A DNA stretch of 64,000 nt from Mycolicibacterium sediminis. GTDB lineage: Bacteria > Actinomycetota > Actinomycetes > Mycobacteriales > Mycobacteriaceae. This document shows positions 48,514-58,850 of this stretch, in pieces (position 1 is the first letter of the stretch; each line of letters opens with the position of its first letter). Position numbers and translations under genes: made by a program. The stretch lies in NCBI RefSeq assembly GCF_010731735.1, contig NZ_AP022588.1:3348001-3412000 (forward strand), given 5' to 3'. The notes beneath the pieces were generated by a model. That model was not told the origin of the DNA, did no database searches, and saw only the letters and a program-made list of their open reading frames with translations.

Positions 48514-49545
48514 ATGCGCATTGGAGTTCTCACCGGCGGCGGCGACTGTCCCGGCCTGAACGCGGTCATCCGCGCGGTCGTCCGGACCAGCAACGTCAGG
48601 TACGGCTCGACGGTCGTCGGCTTCCTCGACGGCTGGCGTGGACTGCTCGAAGACCGACGCATCCAGCTGGCCAACGACGACCGCAACGACCGGCTGCTCG
48701 GCAAGGGCGGCACCATCCTCGGCACCGCCCGGGTCAACCCCGACAAGCTGCGGGCCGGCCTCGACCAGATCAAGCAGACCCTCGAGGACAACGGGATCGA
48801 CGTGCTCATCCCGATCGGCGGCGAGGGCACGCTCACCGCGGCGCACTGGCTGTCCGAGGAGAACGTGCCGGTGGTCGGCGTGCCCAAGACCATCGACAAC
48901 GACATCGACTGCACCGACGTCACGTTCGGCCACGACACGGCCCTGCAGGTGGCCAGCGAGGCGATCGACCGCTTGCACAGCACCGCCGAGTCGCATCAGC
49001 GGGTGATGCTCGTCGAGGTGATGGGCCGCCACGCCGGCTGGATCGCGCTCAACGCCGGGTTGGCGTCGGGTGCGCACATGACGCTCATCCCGGAGCAGCC
49101 CTTCGACGTCGAAGAGGTCTGCCGACTGGTCAAGCAGCGGTTCGTCCGCGGCGACAGCCACTTCATCTGCGTGGTCGCCGAGGGAGCCAAACCGGCCGAG
49201 GGGTCGATGATGCTGCGCGACGGCGGCATCGACGAATTCGGTCACGTCCGGTTCACCGGCGTCGCCCACCAGCTGGGCGTCGAGATCGAGAAGCGGATCA
49301 AGAAGGAAGTGCGGACCACCGTGCTCGGTCACGTGCAGCGCGGCGGCACGCCCACCGCGTACGACCGCGTGCTCGCGACGCGGTTCGGCGTCAACGCCGC
49401 CGACGCCGCACACGCCGGCGAGTACGGCACGATGGTGTCGCTGCGCGGCCAGGACATCGGCCGGGTGCCGCTCGCCGACGCCGTGCGCCAGCTGAAGCTG
49501 GTGCCGCAGAGCCGCTACGACGACGCCGCGGAGTTCTTCGGCTGA
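48514..49545 (+). CDS. pfkA: 6-phosphofructokinase
   Basis: 343 residues, same as M. tuberculosis PfkA (Rv3010c). It commits fructose 6-phosphate to glycolysis. The N-terminal [13 protein letters not shown], the nucleotide loop GGEGT (Gly103-Glu104-Gly105) and catalytic PKTIDNDID (Lys125, Asp128) are clear. Gly105 after the acidic residue is the ATP-type signature, whereas Lys125 is commonly seen in PPi-type enzymes; this mixed pattern is usual for actinobacterial ATP-dependent Pfk. GGGAGG precedes the ATG. It is embedded between gatA and gatB. Confidence 0.95.
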   Translation: MRIGVLTGGGDCPGLNAVIRAVVRTSNVRYGSTVVGFLDGWRGLLEDRRIQLANDDRNDRLLGKGGTILGTARVNPDKLRAGLDQIKQTLEDNGIDVLIPIGGEGTLTAAHWLSEENVPVVGVPKTIDNDIDCTDVTFGHDTALQVASEAIDRLHSTAESHQRVMLVEVMGRHAGWIALNAGLASGAHMTLIPEQPFDVEEVCRLVKQRFVRGDSHFICVVAEGAKPAEGSMMLRDGGIDEFGHVRFTGVAHQLGVEIEKRIKKEVRTTVLGHVQRGGTPTAYDRVLATRFGVNAADAAHAGEYGTMVSLRGQDIGRVPLADAVRQLKLVPQSRYDDAAEFFG

Positions 49546-49550
49546 GTTCT

Positions 49551-49618
49551 CCCCGCGAGCAGACGCCAACTCCCCTCATCACAGCCGGTTCAGGGGAGTT
49601 GACGTCTGCTCGCCGGGG
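49551..49618. terminator. Long imperfect hairpin between pfkA and gatB
   Basis: Left arm 49551-49576 and right arm 49592-49618 are complementary over about 26 bp with two small imperfections, around a 15-nt loop; the core of the left arm is GCGAGCAGACGCCAACTCC. It can end the gatCA-pfkA transcript, as gatB has its own promoter just after. The GAGCAGACG core recurs in mycobacterial intergenic regions, so it may also be a dispersed repeat. There is no T-run. Confidence 0.55.
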
Positions 49619-49634
49619 ACGATGACCCAATCAC

Positions 49635-49647
49635 TAGGATCGAGATC
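49635..49647 (+). promoter_or_regulatory. Leaderless promoter of gatB
   Basis: TAGGAT (49635-49640) with a 7-nt spacer before ATG 49648. Confidence 0.55.
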
Positions 49648-51150
49648 ATGACTGTCGCCTCCGCCGAGTTGCTCGACTACGACGACGTCGTCGCCCGGTA
49701 CGACCCCGTCATGGGCATGGAGGTCCACGTCGAGCTGTCGACGGAGACCAAGATGTTCTGCGGCTGCGCCAACCGGTTCGGCGCCGAACCCAACACCCAG
49801 GTGTGCCCCACCTGCCTCGGACTGCCCGGCTCGCTGCCCGTGCTCAACCAGGCCGCCGTCGAGTCCGCGATCCGCATCGGGCTGGCGCTCAACTGCGACA
49901 TCGCACCCTGGGGCCGGTTCGCGCGGAAGAACTACTTCTACCCCGATCAGCCCAAGAACTACCAGATCAGCCAGTACGACGAGCCGATCGCCATCGACGG
50001 TTACCTCGACGTCCCGCTGGAGGACGGCACCACGTGGCGCGTGGAGATCGAGCGCGCGCACATGGAGGAGGACACCGGCAAGCTGACCCACCTGGGCAGT
50101 GACACCGGCCGCATCGAGGGGGCGACGACGTCGCTGCTGGACTTCAACCGGGCGGGCGTGCCGCTCGTCGAGATCGTCACCCGGCCCATCGAGGGCACCG
50201 GCGAGCGGGCGCCGGAGATCGCGCGCGCCTACGTCACCGCGTTGCGAGACCTGTTGCGCGGCTTGGGTGTATCCGACGTTCGCATGGATCAGGGCTCGAT
50301 GCGCTGCGACTCCAACCTCTCGCTGCGCCTCAAGGGCGTGACCGAGTTCGGCACGCGCACCGAGACCAAGAACGTGAACTCGCTGCGCAGCGTCGAGGTC
50401 GCCGTCCGCTACGAGATGCGCCGTCAGGCAGCGATTCTCGACGTGGGTGGCCACATCACGCAGGAGACCCGGCACTTCAACGAGGCCGGGTACACGACTG
50501 CGGGCCGCAGCAAGGAGACCGCGCAGGACTACCGGTACTTCCCCGAGCCCGACCTCGAGCCCGTCGCGCCGGAGGCCGACCTCGTCGAACGGCTGCGGGC
50601 CACCATCCCGGAGCTGCCGTGGTTGACCCGCAACCGGATTCAGCAGGACTGGGGCATCTCCGACGAGGTGATGCGCGACCTCGTCAACGCCGGTGCGGTC
50701 GAACTCGTCACGGCCACGGTCGCCCACGGTGCGTCGAGCGAGAACGCGCGCGCCTGGTGGGGGAACTTCCTGGTGCAGAAGGCGAACGAGGCCGGCGTCG
50801 AACTCGACGCGCTGGCCATCACGCCGGCCCAGGTGGCGGCGGTGATCGCGCTCGTCGAGGCCGGCACGCTGTCGAAGAAGCTGGCGCGCCAGGTCATCGA
50901 GGGCGTGCTCGCCGGTGAGGGTGAGCCCGACCAGGTCGTGGCCGACCGCGGCCTGGCGGTCGAGCGCGACGACTCGGTGATCAAGGCCGCCGTGGACGAG
51001 GCGCTGGCGGCCAACCCGGACGTCGCCGAGAAGATCCGCGGCGGCAAGGTGGCTGCCGCGGGCGCGATCGTGGGCGCGGTGATGAAGGCGACGAAGGGCC
51101 AGGCCGACGCCGCGCAGGTGCGCGACATGGTCATCGCGGCTTGCAGCTAG
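49648..51150 (+). CDS. gatB: Asp/Glu-tRNA amidotransferase subunit B
   Basis: 500 residues. It binds the mischarged tRNA, phosphorylates the acyl group and amidates it with ammonia from GatA. Family signatures include [15 protein letters not shown] with CGCANRFG and [15 protein letters not shown] (zinc-type cysteines), the kinase-like region [28 protein letters not shown], and the C-terminal YqeY-like tail. Its promoter is separate from gatCA-pfkA. The sensor kinase gene starts 5 bp after its stop. Confidence 0.96.
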   Translation: MTVASAELLDYDDVVARYDPVMGMEVHVELSTETKMFCGCANRFGAEPNTQVCPTCLGLPGSLPVLNQAAVESAIRIGLALNCDIAPWGRFARKNYFYPDQPKNYQISQYDEPIAIDGYLDVPLEDGTTWRVEIERAHMEEDTGKLTHLGSDTGRIEGATTSLLDFNRAGVPLVEIVTRPIEGTGERAPEIARAYVTALRDLLRGLGVSDVRMDQGSMRCDSNLSLRLKGVTEFGTRTETKNVNSLRSVEVAVRYEMRRQAAILDVGGHITQETRHFNEAGYTTAGRSKETAQDYRYFPEPDLEPVAPEADLVERLRATIPELPWLTRNRIQQDWGISDEVMRDLVNAGAVELVTATVAHGASSENARAWWGNFLVQKANEAGVELDALAITPAQVAAVIALVEAGTLSKKLARQVIEGVLAGEGEPDQVVADRGLAVERDDSVIKAAVDEALAANPDVAEKIRGGKVAAAGAIVGAVMKATKGQADAAQVRDMVIAACS

Positions 51151-51155
51151 GACGG

Positions 51156-52532
51156 GTGCGCGTGTCGCTGCGGCCGCAGGACCTGGTCTACCGCCTGCTT
51201 CGGCAACCCCTGCGACTGCTGTCGCTGCGGTCCATCGTCATCGTCGGCCAGGTGGGCGTGATCATCCTGGTGCTGGTCCTGGGGGTGTGGGTCTGGACCG
51301 GCGTGACGAACGACCAGAACAGTCAGTTGGACCGCCGGCTCGACTCACTGAGCAGCCTCGGCGACGTCAACACCCTGATCCGCAGCGCCCAGCTGGACAG
51401 CCCCGGTGACGAGGCCGCGGAGGACGGGTTCTTCCGCACCGCCCGCATCGGTCCCACCACGGTGTCGATCCCGCCCGACGTCGTGCTGCCCGAACTGGCG
51501 CCCGGTTACGCCACCACCACCATCGACGGCGTCGAGTACCGCGTACGGACCATCTCCACGGGCATCGCCTCGATCGCGCTCGGCGCCTCGACGGCCGCCA
51601 CCCAGGCGCGGATCGACTCGCTGCACTGGCGGGTGTTCTGGATCTGCTCGAGCGTCATCCTCGGCACCCTCCTGATCGGCTGGGTGATCTCGCTGATCAT
51701 GGTCAACCCCTTCCGCATGCTGGCGCAGCAGGCCCGCGCGATCAACGCGCAGTCCAACCCCGACGAGGTCCAGGTGCGCGGGGTGTGGGAGGCGGTCGAG
51801 ATCTCGGAGGCGGTCGAGGGCATGCTGGCGCGCATCGGCGACGAGCAGCAGCGCACGCGCGCCGCGCTGGAATCGGCACGCGACTTCGCGGCGGTCGCGT
51901 CCCACGAGCTGCGCACGCCGCTGACCGCGATGCGCACCAACCTCGAGGTGCTGTCCACGCTCGACCTGGGACCCGAACAGCGCACTGAGGTCATCGACGA
52001 CGTGATGCGGACCCAGGGCCGCATCGAGGCGATGCTGACCGCACTCGAGCGGCTGGCACAGGGCGAGCTCACCACCGCCGATGACTTCGTGCCGGTCGAC
52101 GTCACCGAGCTGCTGGACCGTGCCGCGCACGACGCGATGCGCAACTACCCGGGTCTGGACGTGTCGCTGGCGTCGTCCACGACGGTGCTGATGTTGGGGT
52201 TGCCCGCGGGGCTGCGGCTGGTGATCGACAACGCGATCGCGAACGCCGTCAAACACGGTGACGCGACCCAGGTCCGGCTCAGCGTGCTCAGTTCCGCGTC
52301 GGGTGTCGAGATCACGGTGGACGACGACGGTTCCGGCGTCCCCGAGGAGGAGCGCGCCGAGGTCTTCGGCCGATTCCACCGCGGCACCACGGCATCCCGG
52401 TCGGGATCGGGTCTCGGGCTCGCGCTGGTGGCGCAGCAGGCCGAGTTGCACGGTGGCACGGCGGTACTGGAGGTGAGTCCCATGGGCGGGACCCGACTCA
52501 TGCTGCGGTTGCCGGGATCCGGCCCCTCTTAG
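51156..52532 (+). CDS. PrrB-like membrane sensor histidine kinase, no adjacent response regulator
   Basis: 458 residues: two membrane spans (about 28-50 and 165-190) flanking a periplasmic domain, a HAMP-like segment, the dimerisation domain with phospho-acceptor His250 in FAAVASHELRTPLTAMRTNL, and an HATPase domain (VIDNAIANAVKHG, DDDGSGVPEEER, SGSGLGLALVAQQ). The cytoplasmic half is remarkably like M. tuberculosis PrrB (Rv0902c) as I remember it, down to LERLAQGELTT and RAAHDA. No PrrA-like regulator is next to it. GTG 51156 is chosen; TTG 51141 overlaps gatB. The stop overlaps the lppZ end tail to tail. Confidence 0.88.
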   Translation: MRVSLRPQDLVYRLLRQPLRLLSLRSIVIVGQVGVIILVLVLGVWVWTGVTNDQNSQLDRRLDSLSSLGDVNTLIRSAQLDSPGDEAAEDGFFRTARIGPTTVSIPPDVVLPELAPGYATTTIDGVEYRVRTISTGIASIALGASTAATQARIDSLHWRVFWICSSVILGTLLIGWVISLIMVNPFRMLAQQARAINAQSNPDEVQVRGVWEAVEISEAVEGMLARIGDEQQRTRAALESARDFAAVASHELRTPLTAMRTNLEVLSTLDLGPEQRTEVIDDVMRTQGRIEAMLTALERLAQGELTTADDFVPVDVTELLDRAAHDAMRNYPGLDVSLASSTTVLMLGLPAGLRLVIDNAIANAVKHGDATQVRLSVLSSASGVEITVDDDGSGVPEEERAEVFGRFHRGTTASRSGSGLGLALVAQQAELHGGTAVLEVSPMGGTRLMLRLPGSGPS

Positions 52533-53647
52533 GTCTTCTCGTCGCTGCTGCGGGGGAACCCGCCCTGCGGGAACAGCGGGAAGACCACGTCGTCGAAGTT
52601 GTCGGCGTCGCCCGCGGTCTTGTTGATGGTGGCGCCCCACACGTTTCCGTCCGGGGACAGCTGTAGCGCCCAGACATGACCGCGGGTGTCCTGGCGCAGC
52701 ACCTCCGGCTCGCCCGTGACGGCGCCGGTGTCGGGAGCCATCCGGACGGCGACGGTCTGCTTGGTGTTGACGAGGTTGACGAGGACGGTGCCCTCCTGGG
52801 CCGCACACCCCGCGACGCCAGGCCGGGCCGGCCACGACCAGACGGTCGACACCTTGGAGTCCTTGGTGATGCGCTGCAACCGGTCTTCGTTGGCGGCACG
52901 GTCGGTGATGTAGAGCGAGCCGTCGGCCGGGTCGGTGCACATGCCGCCCGCGCCGCCGATGCCGCTGAGCGCGGTGGTCTCCGGCGCGGGGTTGACGGTG
53001 GTGGGCTGCTCGATCCGCAACAGCTTGCCCGCCAGCGACGCCGGGTCGGCGGCCTGCGCGGGGTTGCCCGCGTCGCCGGTGAGGACCATCAGCGTGGTGG
53101 GGCTGGTGAACTTGAGTGCGCCGGCGTTGTTGACGGGCCCCTTCGGGATGCCGGTGAGGATGGGCTTGGGGACGTCGCCGTCGGCGATCCGGATGACCCG
53201 GTTGTCGGTGGGCGTGCTGACGTAGGCGTACATCAGCCGGTCTTGCGCGTAGGTCGGGGACAGCACGATGTCGAGCAGCCCGCCGTCGCCCGTCGGGTCG
53301 ACGGGAAGCACCAGCTTCACCTTGGGCTCGGCGTTGGTCGCCACTTCCTTGATGACACCGGTCAGTCGCTCGGCGACCAGAGCCGACTTGCTGTCGGGGC
53401 CCATGATCAGGCCGCTCGTCGTGTCGAGGCAGCCCTGCATGACGCCCGGCGCCGGGCACACCTTCTTGAACGGGGTGCCCGGTAGCGGTGGCGGCGGGGG
53501 AGGCGGTGTGCTCGAGGGCGGCTCGAACTGGGGCTCGGTGGTGAACGGCTCGGACTGCGCGGCGTCGAACCGCGCGCACCCCGGCACGATCAGCAGCGCG
53601 CCGCACAGCAGCACCAGCACACCCCGCATTGGCCGGCGCAGTCTCAT
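52529..53647 (-). CDS. lppZ: LppZ-like lipoprotein with sugar-dehydrogenase-type beta-propeller
   Basis: 372 residues, like M. tuberculosis LppZ (Rv3006). The signal ends with VPGC (Cys24), followed by a proline-rich linker (STPPPPPPPLPG) and a six-bladed propeller related to glucose/sorbosone dehydrogenases (LLDIVLSPTYAQDRLMYAYV, GGAGGMCTDPADGSLYITD, WALQLSPDGNVWGATIN). Function unknown; it should sit on the outer face of the membrane. ATG 53647 has TAACCT 7 nt upstream. Confidence 0.88.
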   Translation of the reverse strand: MRLRRPMRGVLVLLCGALLIVPGCARFDAAQSEPFTTEPQFEPPSSTPPPPPPPLPGTPFKKVCPAPGVMQGCLDTTSGLIMGPDSKSALVAERLTGVIKEVATNAEPKVKLVLPVDPTGDGGLLDIVLSPTYAQDRLMYAYVSTPTDNRVIRIADGDVPKPILTGIPKGPVNNAGALKFTSPTTLMVLTGDAGNPAQAADPASLAGKLLRIEQPTTVNPAPETTALSGIGGAGGMCTDPADGSLYITDRAANEDRLQRITKDSKVSTVWSWPARPGVAGCAAQEGTVLVNLVNTKQTVAVRMAPDTGAVTGEPEVLRQDTRGHVWALQLSPDGNVWGATINKTAGDADNFDDVVFPLFPQGGFPRSSDEKT

Positions 53648-53660
53648 GCGAGCCAGGTTA
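53648..53660 (-). promoter_or_regulatory. Leaderless promoter of lppZ
   Basis: Minus-strand TAACCT (53655-53660) with a 7-nt spacer before ATG 53647. Confidence 0.5.
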
Positions 53661-53804
53661 CGGATCGTTCGGCGGTACGCGCCACGCCGGGGCGAGCGGA
53701 GCGAGCGGAGCGACGGGGGAGACGACCGGGCGCGCGCGTGTCACGGGTGTGCAACGGCGCCCGTTCAACCCGCGCCAATCCACGTCTCGGGGGTGAGGAG
53801 CACT

Positions 53805-53817
53805 TACGCTGGGTTTC
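53805..53817 (+). promoter_or_regulatory. Leaderless promoter of doxX
   Basis: TACGCT (53805-53810) with a 7-nt spacer before GTG 53818. Confidence 0.55.
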
Positions 53818-54654
53818 GTGACCAGTACCTCACACGACCCGCGTGCCTGGCAACGGCCCGAAGACCGCGATGGTTCTGCCGTCCGGCCGGCGTCGGCGCG
53901 CCTGGTCGACCCGGAGGACGACGTGCCCACGAACACCTACACCGGCGAGGCCGCCACCACGGCGATCCCGCGCTACGACTCCACCCCGACGTCGCAGCCG
54001 GCCTACGGGCTACTCGGCGACCCGGAACCGCTGCCCTACGTACAGCCCAGTGGCCGGCACGACGGTCAGGCCGAGCCCGCCGAGGTGGGCTACGACCCGC
54101 TGACCGACGACCGGGTTCGCGCCGCGGGCAAGCGGGGCACGCAGGACCTCGGCCTCATGCTGATCCGCGTGGGGCTCGGCGCCCTGCTGATCGCGCACGG
54201 CCTGCAGAAGGCGCTCGGCCTGTGGGGCGGATCTGGTCTGGACGGGTTCCAGGAGTCGCTGGCGGACCTGGGCTACCAGCACTCGGGAATACTGACCTAC
54301 GTCGGCGCCGGCGGCCAGATCGCCGCGGGCCTGCTGCTCGTGCTCGGGCTGTTCACGCCGCTGGCAGCGGCTGCCGCCGTGGCCTACCTGGTGAACGCGC
54401 TACTGGCGGCCGTCGTCGCGCAGCCCGAGTCCGGGTGGTTCCCCTTCTTCCTGCCCGACGGGCACGAGTACCAGGTCACGCTGCTGGTCGTCGCCGCCGC
54501 GCTGTGCCTGACCGGGCCGGGACGTTACGGCTTCGACGCGGGCCGCGGCTGGGCCCGCAGGCCGTTCGTCGGCTCGCTGGCCGCCCTGCTCCTCGGCATC
54601 GGTGCGGGCGTCGCGATCTGGGCGCTGCTCAACGGGATCAACCCGCTGGCCTGA
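53818..54654 (+). CDS. doxX: DoxX-family membrane protein
   Basis: 278 residues, matching Rv3005c. A hydrophilic, Pro/Asp-rich N-terminal region of about 115 residues precedes four membrane spans; the DoxX core starts LGLMLIRVGLGALLIAHGLQK. In M. tuberculosis DoxX forms a membrane oxidoreductase complex with SodA and SseA that protects against radical damage. Neither partner gene is in this window. The leaderless promoter supports GTG 53818. Confidence 0.9.
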   Translation: MTSTSHDPRAWQRPEDRDGSAVRPASARLVDPEDDVPTNTYTGEAATTAIPRYDSTPTSQPAYGLLGDPEPLPYVQPSGRHDGQAEPAEVGYDPLTDDRVRAAGKRGTQDLGLMLIRVGLGALLIAHGLQKALGLWGGSGLDGFQESLADLGYQHSGILTYVGAGGQIAAGLLLVLGLFTPLAAAAAVAYLVNALLAAVVAQPESGWFPFFLPDGHEYQVTLLVVAAALCLTGPGRYGFDAGRGWARRPFVGSLAALLLGIGAGVAIWALLNGINPLA

Positions 54655-54668
54655 CGGGCCGCACGACG

Positions 54669-55067
54669 TCAGACGTAGGGGTTGGGGACCCGGCCGCCGC
54701 TCACCTCGGTCAGTTCCGGCAGCGTCACGAAGGTGACGGCGGGAAGCCGGAACTCGGACCCGTCCTTCAGGCGGGCGAGCGCCCAGGACTTCTTGTCGAA
54801 GCGCAGCCCGTCGATCTCGGTCCACGGGGCCGTGCGCGTGCTGAAGAAACCCCGGGCGGTCACGGTCTCGGCGTCGGCGACGGTCCGGTAGCGGAAGATG
54901 GCCACGGCCGCGATCAGCGGGATGACGAGGGTGGCCGTGAACCACCTGGGTTCGGCGAGGACCAGCGACATCTGCGCGAGGGTGAGGAACCCGACGGCGA
55001 CCAGCGCCATCGGCGAGATGCGGATGACGGTCCGCGGGTCGGTGGGTTCGGTCGACCGCGATTTCAT
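54669..55067 (-). CDS. cfp6: Membrane PH-domain protein (Cfp6-like)
   Basis: 132 residues: two closely spaced membrane spans (about residues 19-54) followed by a bacterial PH-like domain ([27 protein letters not shown], then [23 protein letters not shown]). M. tuberculosis Cfp6 (Rv3004) is similar. Role unknown, probably membrane-associated binding. ATG 55067 is chosen because GGAGG lies just upstream; the longer frame would run through the divergent ilv leader. Confidence 0.85.
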   Translation of the reverse strand: MKSRSTEPTDPRTVIRISPMALVAVGFLTLAQMSLVLAEPRWFTATLVIPLIAAVAIFRYRTVADAETVTARGFFSTRTAPWTEIDGLRFDKKSWALARLKDGSEFRLPAVTFVTLPELTEVSGGRVPNPYV

Positions 55068-55093
55068 CCCTCCATCCTCCCATCGCGACGAAT

Positions 55094-55130
55094 TTGACCT
55101 GCCACCCGAGCAGGGACTACCGTCGCGTGC
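55094..55130 (+). promoter_or_regulatory. Promoter of the ilvBNC leader
   Basis: TTGACC (55094-55099) and TACCGT (55118-55123) with an 18-bp spacer form a good sigma-A promoter. The -10 ends 7 nt before the ATG of the leader peptide, so the leader should be translated from a leaderless transcript. Confidence 0.7.
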
Positions 55131-55181
55131 ATGCAAGGCATCGGCTTCCTCGTAGTAATTGGTTCGCGCGTTGGTGCGTAA
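55131..55181 (+). CDS. ilv operon leader peptide (16 residues)
   Basis: [16 protein letters not shown], then TAA. Seven of sixteen residues are Ile, Leu, Val or Ala, with the run Leu-Val-Val-Ile coded by CTC GTA GTA ATT; GTA and ATT are rare codons in this GC-rich genome. Its Leu-Val-Val codons are themselves region 1 of the attenuator RNA. Ribosome stalling there under branched-chain amino-acid shortage would allow transcription of ilvB. Confidence 0.8.
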   Translation: MQGIGFLVVIGSRVGA

Positions 55182-55256
55182 CCAGGCTGACTGACAGTCG
55201 GGAACTACGAGCACCGACGCGCACCCTCGTACAGCGAAAGCTGACGGGGGTTTTTT
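55149..55256 (+). promoter_or_regulatory. Transcription attenuator of ilvBNC
   Basis: Region 1 CTCGTAGT (55149-55156, inside the leader codons) pairs perfectly with region 2 ACTACGAG (55204-55211). Region 2 can instead pair through TACGAG with region 3 CTCGTA (55226-55231), which is also the 5' arm of the terminator stem with region 4. Pairings 1:2 plus 3:4 terminate; 2:3 is the antiterminator. This is classical ribosome-mediated attenuation; similar control is known for ilvBNC in Corynebacterium. Confidence 0.85.
55223..55256 (+). terminator. Attenuator terminator of the ilv leader
   Basis: Stem ACCCTCGT(A)CAGC / GCTGACGGGGGT with a GAAA tetraloop and one bulged A, followed by a run of six T (55251-55256). 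This is the only clear U-run intrinsic terminator noticed in the window. Confidence 0.85.
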
Positions 55257-55306
55257 GTTGCCCCGGAACATCAGAAGACATACGGATCAGGACTGAAGAG
55301 GACACC

Positions 55307-57181
55307 GTGAGCGCACCAACCACGCGGCCGCCGGCACCGCACCAGGCGAACGACCCCACAGCGGCCGTCGTCGAGACCGAATCCCGGCCCGGCTCGACGA
55401 CGTCGACCCCGCTGCCGACAACGCTTGGCCCGGAACGGATGACCGGCGCACAGGCCGTCATCCGCTCACTCGAGGAACTCGACGTCGACGTGATCTTCGG
55501 CATCCCCGGCGGTGCCGTGCTGCCCGTCTACGACCCGTTGTTCGACTCGGTCAAGCTGCGCCACGTGCTGGTCCGCCACGAGCAGGGCGCCGGGCACGCG
55601 GCGAGCGGGTACGCCCACGCCAACGGCAAGGTCGGCGTGATGATGGCGACGTCCGGTCCGGGTGCGACCAACCTGGTCACGCCGCTGGCCGACGCGCAGA
55701 TGGACTCGATCCCCGTGGTCGCGATCACCGGACAGGTCGGCCGTGGACTGATCGGCACCGATGCGTTCCAGGAAGCCGACATCTCGGGCATCACGATGCC
55801 GATCACCAAGCACAACTTCCTGGTCCGCGACGGCGACGAGATCGCCCGGGTGCTCGCCGAGGCGTTCCACATCGCGAGTTCGGGGCGCCCCGGTGCCGTG
55901 CTGGTCGACATCCCCAAGGACATCCTGCAGGGGGAGTGCACGTTCGCCTGGCCGCCGGTGATGGACCTGCCGGGCTACAAGCCGAACACCAAGCCGCACA
56001 GCCGCCAGATCCGTGAGGCCGCCAAGCTCATCGCGGCCGCACACAAGCCGGTCCTCTACGTGGGTGGCGGCGTCATCCGCGGCGAGGCGAGCGAGCAGCT
56101 GCTCGAATTGGCCGAGCTGACCGGCATTCCCGTCGTCACCACCCTGATGGCGCGGGGCGCGTTCCCCGACAGCCACCGGCAGAACCTCGGCATGCCCGGC
56201 ATGCACGGCACCGTCGCGGCGGTGGGCGCCCTGCAGAAGAGCGACCTGCTGATCGCGCTCGGCACCCGCTTCGACGATCGGGTGACCGGCCAGCTGTCGT
56301 CGTTCGCCCCGGACGCGAAGGTCATCCACGCCGACATCGATCCCGCGGAGATCGGCAAGAACCGCAACGCCGACGTGCCGATCGTGGGTGATGTCAAGAA
56401 CGTCATCACAGAGCTGCTGGGTGCGCTGCGCAAGGACGGCGTGGACGGCCAGACGCTCGACATGGACGAGTGGTGGACGTACCTGAACGGCGTCCGGGAC
56501 ACCTACCCGCTCAGCTACGACCCGCAGAGCGACGGCAGCCTCAGCCCCGAGTACGTCATCGAGACGCTGAGCCGCATCGCCGGCCCGGAGGCCGTGTACG
56601 TCGCGGGCGTCGGCCAGCACCAGATGTGGGCCGCGCAGTTCGTCAAGTACGAGAAGCCGCGCACGTGGCTGAACTCCGGCGGTCTGGGCACCATGGGCTA
56701 CGCGGTGCCCGCGGCGATGGGCGCCAAGTTCGCCCGCCCGGAGGCCGAGGTGTGGGCCATCGACGGCGACGGCTGCTTCCAGATGACCAATCAGGAACTC
56801 GCGACGTGCGCCGTCGAGGGTGCGCCGATCAAGGTCGCGCTCATCAACAACGGCAACCTGGGCATGGTCCGGCAGTGGCAGACGCTGTTCTACAAGGAGC
56901 GGTACAGCCAGACCAACCTCTCGACGCACAGCCACCGCATCCCGGACTTCGTGAAGCTCGCGGAGGCACTGGGCTGCGTCGGATTGCGGTGCGAGCGTGC
57001 CGAAGACGTCGAGGACGTGATCAATCAGGCGCGGGCGATCAACGACCGCCCCGTGGTGATCGACTTCATCGTCGGCGCCGACGCCCAGGTGTGGCCGATG
57101 GTCGCCGCGGGCACCGGCAACGACGAGATCATGGCGGCGCGTGACATCCGGCCGCTCTTCGACAACGTGGATCAGGTGTAG
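55307..57181 (+). CDS. ilvB: Acetolactate synthase, large (catalytic) subunit
   Basis: 624-residue TPP-dependent enzyme making acetolactate and acetohydroxybutyrate for Val, Leu and Ile. The catalytic Glu is in [17 protein letters not shown]; the FAD region contains [15 protein letters not shown], and the TPP motif is [17 protein letters not shown] with [13 protein letters not shown] Pro/Thr-rich N-terminal extension of about 40 residues is typical of mycobacteria. GTG 55307 follows GAAGAGGA; upstream in-frame codons belong to the attenuator. Orthologue of Rv3003c. Confidence 0.96.
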   Translation: MSAPTTRPPAPHQANDPTAAVVETESRPGSTTSTPLPTTLGPERMTGAQAVIRSLEELDVDVIFGIPGGAVLPVYDPLFDSVKLRHVLVRHEQGAGHAASGYAHANGKVGVMMATSGPGATNLVTPLADAQMDSIPVVAITGQVGRGLIGTDAFQEADISGITMPITKHNFLVRDGDEIARVLAEAFHIASSGRPGAVLVDIPKDILQGECTFAWPPVMDLPGYKPNTKPHSRQIREAAKLIAAAHKPVLYVGGGVIRGEASEQLLELAELTGIPVVTTLMARGAFPDSHRQNLGMPGMHGTVAAVGALQKSDLLIALGTRFDDRVTGQLSSFAPDAKVIHADIDPAEIGKNRNADVPIVGDVKNVITELLGALRKDGVDGQTLDMDEWWTYLNGVRDTYPLSYDPQSDGSLSPEYVIETLSRIAGPEAVYVAGVGQHQMWAAQFVKYEKPRTWLNSGGLGTMGYAVPAAMGAKFARPEAEVWAIDGDGCFQMTNQELATCAVEGAPIKVALINNGNLGMVRQWQTLFYKERYSQTNLSTHSHRIPDFVKLAEALGCVGLRCERAEDVEDVINQARAINDRPVVIDFIVGADAQVWPMVAAGTGNDEIMAARDIRPLFDNVDQV

Positions 57182-57184
57182 GGC

Positions 57185-57691
57185 ATGACGACGACCATTC
57201 ACACACTGTCGGTCCTCGTCGAGGACAAGCCGGGCGTGCTGGCCCGCGTCTCGTCGCTGTTCTCGCGGCGCGGGTTCAACATCCAGTCCCTCGCGGTCGG
57301 GGCCACCGAGCAGAAGCACCTCTCGCGCATGACGATCGTCGTCGCCGTCGAGGACTTCCCGCTCGAGCAGATCACCAAGCAGCTCAACAAGCTGATCAAC
57401 GTGATCAAGATCGTCGAGCAGGACGAGGACAACTCGGTGTCGCGGGAACTCGCGCTGATCAAGGTGCGCGCCGACGCGGCCACCCGCGGACAGATCATCG
57501 AGACGGTGAACCTGTTCCGCGCCAAGGTGGTCGACGTGTCCGCCGAGTCCCTGGTGGTCGAGGCCACCGGCACCCCGGGCAAGTTGCAGGCACTGCTGAA
57601 CCTGCTCGAGCCGTACGGCATTCGTGAGATCGCCCAGTCCGGCATGGTGACACTCGCCCGCGGTCCGCGCGGCATGGTCACCGCCAAGTAA
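57185..57691 (+). CDS. ilvN: Acetolactate synthase, small (regulatory) subunit
   Basis: 168 residues, same as Rv3002c. The N-terminal ACT domain (HTLSVLVEDKPGVLARVSSLF, then FNIQSLAVG) mediates valine feedback inhibition, and the C-terminal ACT-like half carries ALIKVRADAATRGQI and FRAKVVDVSAESLVVEATG. It starts 3 bp after ilvB and activates the large subunit. Confidence 0.96.
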   Translation: MTTTIHTLSVLVEDKPGVLARVSSLFSRRGFNIQSLAVGATEQKHLSRMTIVVAVEDFPLEQITKQLNKLINVIKIVEQDEDNSVSRELALIKVRADAATRGQIIETVNLFRAKVVDVSAESLVVEATGTPGKLQALLNLLEPYGIREIAQSGMVTLARGPRGMVTAK

Positions 57692-57724
57692 CTCTCCAGA
57701 CCCAGACAAGAGAAGAGGAAATGA

Positions 57725-58741
<1,017 letters not shown>

Positions 58742-58755
58742 TCACGCGATCGACG

Positions 58756-58795
58756 TCGGCGCACTCGGGAGTCAACACGCTCCCGAGTGCGCCGA
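58756..58795 (+). terminator. Terminator hairpin after ilvC
   Basis: Perfect 16-bp stem TCGGCGCACTCGGGAG / CTCCCGAGTGCGCCGA with an 8-nt loop, 15 bp after the ilvC stop. No T-run. Confidence 0.7.
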
Positions 58796-58850
58796 ACTCG
58801 TCGCCGAGATGCATGAGGTCGAGGCCATGGGGTATGTAGGAGGGGTGTCG

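Noticed and set aside
49599..49604. TTGACG as -35 of gatB
   Set aside because: It lies 30 bp from the -10 element and belongs to the hairpin arm.
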